In this document: piece after piece, positions 1 to 5,155 of the stretch
How the letters are laid out: each line of letters opens with the position of its first letter
Numbering within the stretch: position 1 is the stretch's first letter
Origin: Paracoccaceae bacterium
GTDB taxonomy: Bacteria; Pseudomonadota; Alphaproteobacteria; Rhodobacterales; Rhodobacteraceae
Direction of reading: 5' to 3'
NCBI GenBank assembly: GCA_021767525.1
Contig: JAASTF010000085.1
Coordinates: forward strand, 1-10,892
DNA: 10,892 bases
Position numbers and translations under genes: made by a program
The notes under the pieces: model-generated
Database searches by the model: none
Told to the model about the DNA's origin: nothing
The model's input: the letters and a program-made list of their open reading frames with translations, nothing else

Positions 1-165
1 AAAGCCCACCGCGGCAATCAGGTCTTCGCGGCCCAGCCGGCTGACCCAGAACAGCGCCAGGAAATCCACCAGGAACATGAAACTCAGCCCGAGCGACCCG
101 GTCAGCGTCATCACGACGACATGCCGCATGGTCGAGCCTGTGGTGAATTTCGCCTGTTGCGACAT
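1..165 (-). CDS. MATE-family efflux transporter, N-terminal fragment (C-terminus outside window)
   Basis: The 55 visible residues begin MSQQAKFTTGSTMRHVVVMT and continue with a hydrophobic stretch containing GLSFMFLVDFLALFW and then SRLGREDLIAAVGF. The pattern 'GS(I/T)xRHVxxMTLTGSxGL...FLVDFxxLFW(L/V)SxLGxxxxIAAVGF' is the first helix and loop of MATE (NorM/DinF-like) multidrug or toxin extruders, inner-membrane antiporters that expel cationic compounds using H+ or Na+. The start ATG was chosen because a purine-rich AAAGGTG lies about 8 nt upstream and the MATE pattern begins soon after it. The gene is the last visible member of a minus-strand series (MFS, flavodoxin, MATE), with about 86 bp between it and the flavodoxin stop. 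The family call rests on only about 55 residues, and the substrate cannot be inferred. Confidence 0.75.
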   Translation of the reverse strand, partial: MSQQAKFTTGSTMRHVVVMTLTGSLGLSFMFLVDFLALFWVSRLGREDLIAAVGF

Positions 166-226
166 CGGGTGAGCACCTTTCCAAGGGGCGGCCACGCCGC
201 CCGCGTGGATAAGGTGAGGCCGGGCC

Positions 227-246
227 GCGCGCGGTCAAGCGCGCGC
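227..246. other. GC hairpin between the MATE and flavodoxin genes
   Basis: GCGCGCG (227-233) pairs with CGCGCGC (240-246) around a six-base loop. It lies just 3' of the flavodoxin-like gene on the minus strand. There is no U-tract after it in either direction, so it is at best a weak attenuator or an RNA-stabilising 3' structure. Confidence 0.3.
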
Positions 247-251
247 TCTGC

Positions 252-944
252 TTATCCGTCCAGATCGCCCTTGGCCAGAGCGGGCAGAACCTGCCGCCCG
301 AAACCGGCCACGCGGTCAGGCTGCCGATAGTCGCCGATCATCGTGGTCCAGGATACAAGCGGATAAGACAGCCGGATCATCGGCGGCAGGTGGTCATAAT
401 TGACCCGGCCGGGGAAAAAGCCCACGGGTTTCGGCCGCAGCCCGGGCGCGCGGGCGAACAGCGGCGCAAGATCGCGTTGCAGCATTTCGGTTTGCGCTTG
501 TGACAGGCGGTTGTCGGCGGCCAGAAAGCCCGCACATTGCATCGACCCCTGGAACAGCGCCACCGGCATGGCGGCCAGCGTCTCGGCATGCGCCCCCGCC
601 CATTCCAGCATTCCCGGCAGCCAAGAGGTGCCGCGGATCGCACTGCCCATAATCACCGCGTCGAACCCTCCGGGCGCGGGCGCCTCGGCCACTGGGCGCA
701 GGATCGTGTCGAAACCTGCGGCCTGTGCCTGTTGCGCCAGCCACAGGGCCTGTTCGCCGGTCGAGCCCATCATCGTATCATAGGTGACAAGCATCCGCCG
801 CCCATCGCGCACCGGCAGGTCGGCGCGCATCAGGTCGGGCGGGGTGGTGGGGCGAAATTGCCAGGCGGCGGCACCAGCAAGCCCGGTCAGGGCAAGCGCG
901 CCGGTGGCGCGCAGAACGAAACGGCGGGACAACATTTGCGACAT
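252..944 (-). CDS. Tat-exported flavodoxin-domain protein (HemG / Flavodoxin_5-like)
   Basis: The protein has 230 residues. It starts MSQMLSRRFVLRATGALALTG, a twin-arginine signal (SRRFVLR, residues 6-12) followed by a hydrophobic helix to about residue 27. A flavodoxin-like fold follows: a beta strand and FMN phosphate loop at about 51-63 (MLVTYDTMMGSTG), then FDAVIMGSAIRGTSWLPG at about 94-111 and a strand ending at the LFQGS motif (130-134). This order resembles HemG-type menaquinone-dependent protoporphyrinogen dehydrogenases. Electron transfer via FMN is an inference; the real substrate is unknown. HemG itself has no Tat signal, which is unusual here. The start at 944 is preceded by AAAGG with an 8-nt spacer; a second ATG three codons later is possible. 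The longer open frame to 1040 runs into the MFS gene and lacks support. The MFS gene lies 70 bp upstream on the same strand. Confidence 0.8.
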   Translation of the reverse strand: MSQMLSRRFVLRATGALALTGLAGAAAWQFRPTTPPDLMRADLPVRDGRRMLVTYDTMMGSTGEQALWLAQQAQAAGFDTILRPVAEAPAPGGFDAVIMGSAIRGTSWLPGMLEWAGAHAETLAAMPVALFQGSMQCAGFLAADNRLSQAQTEMLQRDLAPLFARAPGLRPKPVGFFPGRVNYDHLPPMIRLSYPLVSWTTMIGDYRQPDRVAGFGRQVLPALAKGDLDG

Positions 945-1014
945 GGGACATACCTTTGATCCAAGGGGCGCGTTCCCTTGGTCTGTCCTACGACGCAGCC
1001 GTGCGGGTCCGTCG

Positions 1015-2247
1015 CTATTCGGCGGGCGCCGGCGCGACAAAGCGGGAAAAGATCGTCTCGTTCCCCGGCTCGGGGTGGCGCGGGATCATCAGCGCCAGCA
1101 CCAGCGACGTGGCCGCCATCCCGGCAGCCAGCAGGAACACCGCACCGGGCGAGGCCAGCCACAACAGCCCCAGCGCCCAGGGCAGGCCCACCGCCGCAAT
1201 ATGGTTGATCGTGAACGCCACGGCCGCCGTGGGCGCGATATCGCCCGGATCGGCGATTTTCTGGAAATAGGTCTTCAACGCCAGCGCCAGCGCGAACAGC
1301 ATGTGATCGACGACATACAGAACCGAGGCCAGCAAAACGCCCCAGCCGAACCAATAGATGCCGCCATAGGCCAGGAACACCAGCGCCAGCCCGGCATATT
1401 CGAAGACCAGCGTGTTGCGCTCACCGAACCGGGCCACGGCGCGGCCAAAGACCGGCGCCAGCCCCATGTTGATCACCAGGTTGATCAGGAACAGGCCGGT
1501 GACCTGGTGCACCTCGAAGCCGAATTTCTCGACCATCATGAAGCCCGCGAAGACCATGAAAATCTGCCGCCGCGCGCCGGCCATGAATTGCAGCGCATAA
1601 TACAGCCAATACCGCCGCCGCAGGATGAACTTCTTGACCTGGGGGTTCGGCGCCTCGAACTGCGGATAGGCCAGCAGGCAAAAGGCCGCCAGCGCCACCG
1701 TGATCCCGCCCGACACCAGGTAAACCAGGTTGTAGGACAGATCGAACGCCTCCCATGTCAACACGATCAGCACATAAGCCACCAGAGTCGCCGCGCTGCC
1801 CGCGGCCAGCAGCCAGCCCAGGATTTGCGGCGCGCGGTCCTTGGGCAGCCATTGCAGCTGCAAGGACTGGTTGACGGTTTCGTAGTAATGAAACCCGATC
1901 GAGCTGAGCATCGTGATCGTCAGGATACCGCCCAGCGACGGAAACCACGCGGTGATCGCCGTGGCCGCGCCCAGCAAGATCAGCGACACAAGGCCCAGCA
2001 CCTGCTCGCGCATGAAGATGATGATGGCGATCACACCCACCGCCAGAAAGCCGGGGATTTCGCGTACCGTGTGTAGCAGGCCGATATCGGCCCCATCGAA
2101 CCCCGCCACCTCGACCACGAAGTTATTGAGCAGCGCCGACCAGGTCGCAAAGGCAATCGGCATGGCCAAAGCCATCGCAAACAGCAAACTGGTGGGACGC
2201 CGCCACAGCGGCAAATGCCGCGCCTCGGCCAGGGGCATGGTTTTCAT
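1015..2247 (-). CDS. MFS transporter
   Basis: A 410-residue very hydrophobic protein with about 12 predicted membrane helices, the usual size for the major facilitator superfamily. Visible helices include LLFAMALAMPIAFATW near residue 21, FLAVGVIAIIIF near 67, LGWLLAAGSAATLVAYVLIV in the middle and VFLLAAGMAATSLVLALMI near the C-terminus. A central charged cytoplasmic loop (PQFEAPNPQVKKFILRRRYW) separates the two halves. It would act in the inner membrane; no substrate motif is recognisable. The gene leads a run of minus-strand genes with the flavodoxin-like protein 70 bp downstream, so the two may be co-transcribed. Start: the first ATG (MKTMPLAEARH) is taken; no clear Shine-Dalgarno is visible and a second ATG three codons later could be used. 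A hairpin sits directly in front of the start. Confidence 0.85.
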   Translation of the reverse strand: MKTMPLAEARHLPLWRRPTSLLFAMALAMPIAFATWSALLNNFVVEVAGFDGADIGLLHTVREIPGFLAVGVIAIIIFMREQVLGLVSLILLGAATAITAWFPSLGGILTITMLSSIGFHYYETVNQSLQLQWLPKDRAPQILGWLLAAGSAATLVAYVLIVLTWEAFDLSYNLVYLVSGGITVALAAFCLLAYPQFEAPNPQVKKFILRRRYWLYYALQFMAGARRQIFMVFAGFMMVEKFGFEVHQVTGLFLINLVINMGLAPVFGRAVARFGERNTLVFEYAGLALVFLAYGGIYWFGWGVLLASVLYVVDHMLFALALALKTYFQKIADPGDIAPTAAVAFTINHIAAVGLPWALGLLWLASPGAVFLLAAGMAATSLVLALMIPRHPEPGNETIFSRFVAPAPAE

Positions 2248-2250
2248 GCC

Positions 2251-2267
2251 AAGGGCTTTACGCCCTT
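2251..2267. other. Hairpin in the leader of the MFS gene
   Basis: AAGGGC (2251-2256) and GCCCTT (2262-2267) form a perfect six-base stem with a five-base loop, only 3 nt from the MFS start codon on the minus strand. On the plus strand it is followed by TT and G. It could mask translation initiation of the MFS gene or be a short terminator read rightward; the sequence does not decide. Confidence 0.35.
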
Positions 2268-2304
2268 TTGCGGGTTTTGGCGAGAGAGGTGTGGCCGGGA
2301 TGCC

Positions 2305-2327
2305 AGGTGGGCAGACCTGCCCAGCCT
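2305..2327. repeat. Imperfect palindrome at the left edge of the rhs island (REP-like)
   Basis: AGGTGGGCA and TGCCCAGCCT pair around a four-base loop (GACC) with one bulged G. Short palindromes with GGTGGGC...GCCCA cores are often scattered between genes in proteobacteria, so this may be an extragenic palindromic element. It lies about 16 bp left of the point where Rhs homology begins (2344), so it may mark the junction between the chromosomal backbone and the island. Confidence 0.35.
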
Positions 2328-2331
2328 ACAC

Positions 2332-2862
2332 ATGCGGCTGAGAACCAGCCTGCACCAGAACTGGATGCGCGACTACGACCCCTCAACCGGCCGCTACATC
2401 CAGGCCGACCCCCTCGGGCTCGTCGATGGGGCAAGCATCTATGGATACGCGCTGCAAAATCCAGCGACGTACATTGACTTCATGGGGCTAGAAGGCCGAA
2501 AGTACTTTGTGCGCGGTAGAGACGGTTCTTGGCGATGCGTTCCGAAGCGCGTTTACGAACGACATAGAGCTTTGGGTCGAGACGTGCAAATACAGGGTGC
2601 AGGAAGCGCCGGCCAAGCAAGACGTGACGCAAAAAAGTCTTTCGGCGCTAAGTCCGTTCAACACGGTCCGCATGGACCTGGTCAGATGTCGCATTGGCAA
2701 CACAGAAATGGAGGGCGCGGGCACATTTTTTTCGGTCCAAGAAACACGCCAGGGGCTATGCCAGGGCCAATTGGTGCATTTTTCTTCGGCTATTCAATTG
2801 GGAGAATGATTTTTTCGCCTCAACCAGAGTTCTCTTGCACCGGTATTCCTCAATGCACTTAG
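2332..2862 (+). CDS. Orphan Rhs C-terminal tip 1: Rhs core end fused to an unrecognised His-rich domain (predicted toxin)
   Basis: An open frame of 176 codons. Residues 5-52 are the end of the Rhs-associated core (TSLHQNWMRDYDPSTGRY, ADPLGLVDGASIYGYA), after which the sequence changes to a unique domain of about 124 residues. Such variable tips after the Rhs core are normally secreted polymorphic toxins. This one has five histidines in 21 residues (H111, H114, H121, H124, H131, within HGPHGPG...SHWQHRNGGRGHIFFG) and an aromatic, hydrophobic stretch at GPIGAFFFGYSIGRMIF. Clustered His would suit a metal-dependent nuclease or a BECR-type RNase, but I cannot assign a family. Everything N-terminal to residue 5 lacks Rhs homology, so this is a displaced cassette. 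No convincing Shine-Dalgarno precedes the ATG, and it may be silent until recombined onto an intact rhs gene. The next ORF starts inside its last codons. Confidence 0.6.
   Translation: MRLRTSLHQNWMRDYDPSTGRYIQADPLGLVDGASIYGYALQNPATYIDFMGLEGRKYFVRGRDGSWRCVPKRVYERHRALGRDVQIQGAGSAGQARRDAKKSFGAKSVQHGPHGPGQMSHWQHRNGGRGHIFFGPRNTPGAMPGPIGAFFFGYSIGRMIFSPQPEFSCTGIPQCT
2344..2465 (+). repeat. Rhs core repeat, copy 1
   Basis: This 122-bp stretch matches 3589-3710 with about 10 mismatches by my count, and its first 56 bases (to 2399) are identical to that copy. The mismatches fall mostly at third codon positions, as expected for a coding repeat kept under selection or recently exchanged. Homology ends abruptly on both sides: to the left no Rhs sequence, to the right the unique tip domain. 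Confidence 0.85.
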
Positions 2863-3275
2863 AAAATGTTGTCAACAAATATTGTCCCTGTCGCGAAGAG
2901 ACGCGACAAAGCCTTTCTGCGATGAAGGTATCGAAATCAATTGAGAGTCTGGAAAGCACTTACGAACATGGTCCCTTACTCAAGGCACATGACCCAGAAA
3001 CAGTACTCCGGCTTTGGGATCTAGTCGTCGAAATGGAAACATCCCAACACATGAGGGACCTCGAGATGTCGGACGTGACGATAACTTTCTCTATTGATAA
3101 GTCTCCAGTGTACGCGGGGACAGTTGATTTTCTTATTTCATTTTCTGGCGGAGACAAACCTGGATCGGTTTCATTCTCGTTAACATGCGCGAAGGAACAC
3201 TCAGGTGCATACCTCGTGTTCGGCGACGAGGATTATCGTTCTGCTGCAATTAGCTTGAATCATTACCGCCAGTGA
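2853..3275 (+). CDS. Predicted immunity protein for tip 1 (unknown family)
   Basis: The product would be 140 residues from the ATG at 2853, which overlaps the last 10 bases of the tip 1 ORF, the tight coupling usual for toxin/immunity pairs. An in-frame ATG at 2922 (MKVSKSIESLESTYEHGP) gives 117 residues and could be the true start; neither has a good Shine-Dalgarno. The protein is soluble-looking and acidic, with a helical N-terminal half (PETVLRLWDLVVEMETSQHM) and an alternating, probably beta-rich C-terminal half (VTITFSIDKS, VDFLISFSGG, SVSFSLTCAKE). It resembles no family I recognise. The assignment as immunity rests on position, orientation, size and an AT-rich base composition shared with the tip, not on homology. 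Confidence 0.5.
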   Translation: MHLENVVNKYCPCREETRQSLSAMKVSKSIESLESTYEHGPLLKAHDPETVLRLWDLVVEMETSQHMRDLEMSDVTITFSIDKSPVYAGTVDFLISFSGGDKPGSVSFSLTCAKEHSGAYLVFGDEDYRSAAISLNHYRQ

Positions 3276-3313
3276 CCCTGCGACGAACACCAAATGTAAG
3301 GCACCTCCATATC

Positions 3314-3462
3314 CTGAACGACACGCACCGCAACAGGATCGCCGAAGTCGCAGCCACGACCGGGCCGCCGCTAATCGAATCATCTGGCTGAATGGCGAGG
3401 AAGTGGTCGCCTTCCTGGGCGCGGCCACCTAAGATCTGCGCACCGATCATATCGGCCGGCCG
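3314..3462 (+). pseudogene. Degenerate Rhs core fragment upstream of tip 2
   Basis: Two reading frames must be joined to recover Rhs sequence. The frame beginning at 3314 gives LNDTHRNRIAEVAATTG and ends at a TGA at 3389-3391. The frame of the downstream ORF gives IIWLNGEEVVAFLGAAT, then a TAA at 3430-3432, then DLRTDHIGRPVLATDATG. Rhs proteins typically read '...NRIAEV...IxWLxGxEVxAF...YDLRTDHIGRPV', so there is a frameshift between about 3358 and 3380, and the TAA stands where Tyr (TAT/TAC) is expected. The piece is therefore a decayed remnant of a once longer rhs gene and not an intact N-terminus for tip 2. Confidence 0.75.
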
Positions 3463-4047
3463 GTGTTGGCGACGGATGCGACGGGGGCGGTGGCCTCATC
3501 CATCGCCTTTGAGCCCTTTGGCGCGGTGCATGCCACCACCGGCCTCGATACCGGGCTGCGCTTTCCCGGGCAAGTCTATCACTGGGAAACCAGCCTGCAC
3601 CAGAACTGGATGCGCGACTACGACCCCTCAACCGGCCGCTACATACAGGCCGATCCGCTGGGGCTCGTCGATGGCGCGAGCGTCTATGGATACGCGCTGC
3701 AATCGCCAGCACGCTATTCGGATCCAAGGGGAGAGCAGATCATTGGCGGCCCCGGTAGTGGTCCACGATTGGCTTGCACATTGTTGGGCATTGGATGCAG
3801 CGAATCCGTGCCGGAAACCTACTATGGGGAAAACTGCGACAGAGAAGAATACGACAGATATAAGCTGATTTATAGAAAATGCACCCGTCAATGCGCGGAC
3901 TATTTTGCTGAAGGTCCCTTTCCAGGGCACTCTGGCGCGGATCAAGCAGCGGGAATAAGAAAATTGTATTCGCGAATGCATGCATGCACACGATTGCCCT
4001 TATTAGGAGTGAAAAATGAGCACACAATCCATGGAAAAGATTATTAG
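3463..4047 (+). CDS. Orphan Rhs C-terminal tip 2: Rhs core end fused to a six-cysteine domain (predicted toxin)
   Basis: Open from a GTG at 3463, giving 194 residues; the true start is uncertain because the frame is cut upstream by the TAA at 3430. Residues 1-90 are Rhs core (FEPFGAVHATTG, LRFPGQVYHWETSLHQNW, YDPSTGRYIQADPLGLVDG, YGYALQSPARYSDPRG). Residues 91-194 form a unique tip with cysteines at 105, 112, 125, 140, 144 and 175 and a charged helical centre (CDREEYDRYKLIYRKCTRQC). Cysteine-rich spacing of this kind suggests disulphides or metal binding, but no catalytic motif is recognisable. It overlaps the following small ORF by 32 bp. By the Rhs pattern it is a toxin tip; as it lacks the rest of an Rhs shell it is probably an orphan cassette. 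Confidence 0.6.
   Translation: MLATDATGAVASSIAFEPFGAVHATTGLDTGLRFPGQVYHWETSLHQNWMRDYDPSTGRYIQADPLGLVDGASVYGYALQSPARYSDPRGEQIIGGPGSGPRLACTLLGIGCSESVPETYYGENCDREEYDRYKLIYRKCTRQCADYFAEGPFPGHSGADQAAGIRKLYSRMHACTRLPLLGVKNEHTIHGKDY
3589..3710 (+). repeat. Rhs core repeat, copy 2
   Basis: The counterpart of 2344-2465, in the same orientation 1245 bp downstream, with identical sequence over 3589-3644. Unlike copy 1, homology to Rhs proteins continues upstream (from about 3314), so this copy shows what the longer ancestor looked like. Confidence 0.85.
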
Positions 4048-4204
4048 AGCTGCCGAAGAACTTCAGGATGCTTCTGGAAGCCTGATACTGGCAATAGATG
4101 AGATAGAGGAGGAAGAGCAGCGTAAGAAGTTGCGCCAAGATTACGCTGAGCTGATAGCTTTCATAGAAGAACGGTTCATATTCAACCTTAGAAGACTGGA
4201 TTAG
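4016..4204 (+). CDS. Predicted immunity protein for tip 2 (small helical protein)
   Basis: A 62-residue acidic protein, MSTQSMEKIIRAAEELQDAS... ending FIFNLRRLD. It is almost certainly all-helical: a first helix around residues 5-32 ending in a run of Glu (IEEEEQRKKLRQ), and a second around 40-60. AGGAG lies 7 nt before the ATG, one of the clearer ribosome-binding sites in the island, so it is likely translated. It overlaps the tip 2 ORF by 32 bp in another frame. Small acidic helical partners directly after an Rhs tip are commonly immunity proteins (compare the colicin immunity principle), but I see no homology to a named family. AT-rich like the tip and unlike the flanking chromosome. Confidence 0.6.
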   Translation: MSTQSMEKIIRAAEELQDASGSLILAIDEIEEEEQRKKLRQDYAELIAFIEERFIFNLRRLD

Positions 4205-4500
4205 CTGACCCGCAAATACAACTGGATGAGTGGCGAGCGATGGCAGCAACCTAGAGCGGCGCGGTCTACTACGTCCATACCGATCACATCGGTCAGCCGG
4301 TATTCGCCACCAACGGCTCTGTCGCGACGATCTGGGAGGCCGGCTATCTGCCCTTCGGCGAGGTTCACAGCTCCACCGGCGCAAATAGCGACCTGTGCCC
4401 TCCAAGCCAGTGGTTCAAATTCGAAACCAGCCTGCACCAGAACTGGATGCGCGACTATGACCCCTCAACCGGGAGCTACATCGAGGTCGATCCAATTCCG
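4205..4500 (+). pseudogene. Truncated Rhs core fragment 3, no tip
   Basis: After a TAG at 4252-4254 the frame gives SGAVYYVHTDHIGQPVFATN, then WEAGYLPFGEVHSSTG, then FETSLHQNWMRDYDPSTG, a clear Rhs core that includes the typical HTDHIGQP and LPFGE motifs missing from copy 1. After DPSTGSYIEVDP (about 4494) the resemblance to the Rhs core is lost and the sequence runs into the 3' end of the minus-strand cupin gene at 4525. No tip domain or immunity gene follows. The piece is a deletion remnant, probably the right edge of the island. Confidence 0.75.
4426..4480 (+). repeat. Rhs core repeat, copy 3 (truncated)
   Basis: The first 32 bases are identical to copies 1 and 2; after one C-to-T change identity continues to about 4472 and then decays. 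With 2344-2465 and 3589-3710 it makes three direct repeats that could support recombination and loss of the cassettes between them. Confidence 0.75.
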
Positions 4501-4524
4501 GAAAGTGTGGGGGGTCGCGTCTCC

Positions 4525-4974
4525 CTACCCCGCAGCCGCAAAGCGGTAATCGATCTCGGAAAACCGGTCGCGCGGGAAGACGTACAGGAATTGCAGCCCC
4601 TCGGGTCCGGCCACCGTGCCGTGCAGCGCCTCGCCGGGGATGAACAGCGCAGTGCCCGGCCCGATGGGATGCGGCGTGCCCTCGATCGTCACGGTGCCGC
4701 TGCCCGTCAGGCCGAAATAGATTTCCGCCGCGCCGTGGCGATGCGGCAGCAGCGTGCCCTCGGCCCCGAACTCGGCCACGCCCACGACCATGCCTTGCGT
4801 GCTGGTCTTGTCGTCGCAGAACAGCGTGCGCTATTTCACCGCGCCAAAGGCCGGATCTTCGCCGCCTTCCAGCGCCAAGACCTCGGTGCTGACGGAAACC
4901 GGCATCGCGGCCAACGCCAGCATGGCCATCGCCTGGGCCTGTTCCCGGGTCATGTCCTGCATCAGATCGGTCAT
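4525..4974 (-). pseudogene. Cupin-domain protein interrupted by a single in-frame amber codon
   Basis: The frame from the ATG at 4974 (MTDLMQDMTREQAQAMAMLA) to the TAG at 4525 is 150 codons, with no frameshift and one internal TAG at codon 48 (4831-4833). It reads ...AFGAVK-stop-RTLFCDDKTSTQG, where Trp (TGG) would fit, so one G-to-A change explains it. The start is supported by GGGAGG about 8 nt upstream. After the stop the cupin is intact: motif 1 is PHRHGAAEIYFGLTGSG (three metal ligands H, H, E) and motif 2 is GTALFIPGEALHG (fourth ligand H). This is a one-domain cupin of usual length, probably metal-binding; function unknown (possible relatives include small dioxygenases or DMSP-lyase-type cupins, not claimed). 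A 5'-truncated product from the ATG at 4791 is conceivable. Confidence 0.75.
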
Positions 4975-5079
4975 GGCGCATCCTCCCAACAACGCCGGTG
5001 GTCGATATCGCTGTGTAGCCCCGGTTTCGCGCCCCGGTCCGCCCGAATTGCGAAGCACGGCAGGTCGCATTCAATCAAT

Positions 5080-5093
5080 CTGATCTGAATCAA
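5080..5093. promoter_or_regulatory. Candidate FNR/FnrL-type operator between cupin and YeeE genes
   Basis: CTGATCTGAATCAA differs at one position from the FNR consensus TTGAT-N4-ATCAA; read on the minus strand it is TTGATTCAGATCAG. It lies in the 181-bp divergent intergenic region, centred about 70 bp before the YeeE start and 112 bp before the cupin start. FnrL is the known oxygen-responsive regulator recognising this box in Rhodobacter. A Crp-like or NnrR/Dnr protein would recognise a similar site. I see no clear -10/-35 elements to place it relative to a promoter. Confidence 0.45.
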
Positions 5094-5155
5094 GGCCATC
5101 GGGGCCGCGTTCATGGCACAGACCGGGGCAACCCACCCTGCCCCGGAGACGCACG

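Noticed and set aside
784..2076. 430-codon plus-strand open frame
   Set aside because: It lies entirely antisense to the flavodoxin and MFS genes, is rich in R, Q, H and G and lacks any domain: a typical GC-rich shadow.
2507..2809. 100-codon plus-strand ORF (MCAVETVLGDAFRSAF...) overlapping tip 1 in another frame
   Set aside because: The tip 1 frame continues directly from the Rhs core and has a His-rich domain pattern; the alternative has no link to Rhs and no good ribosome-binding site. It remains a small possibility if tip 1 has suffered a frameshift.
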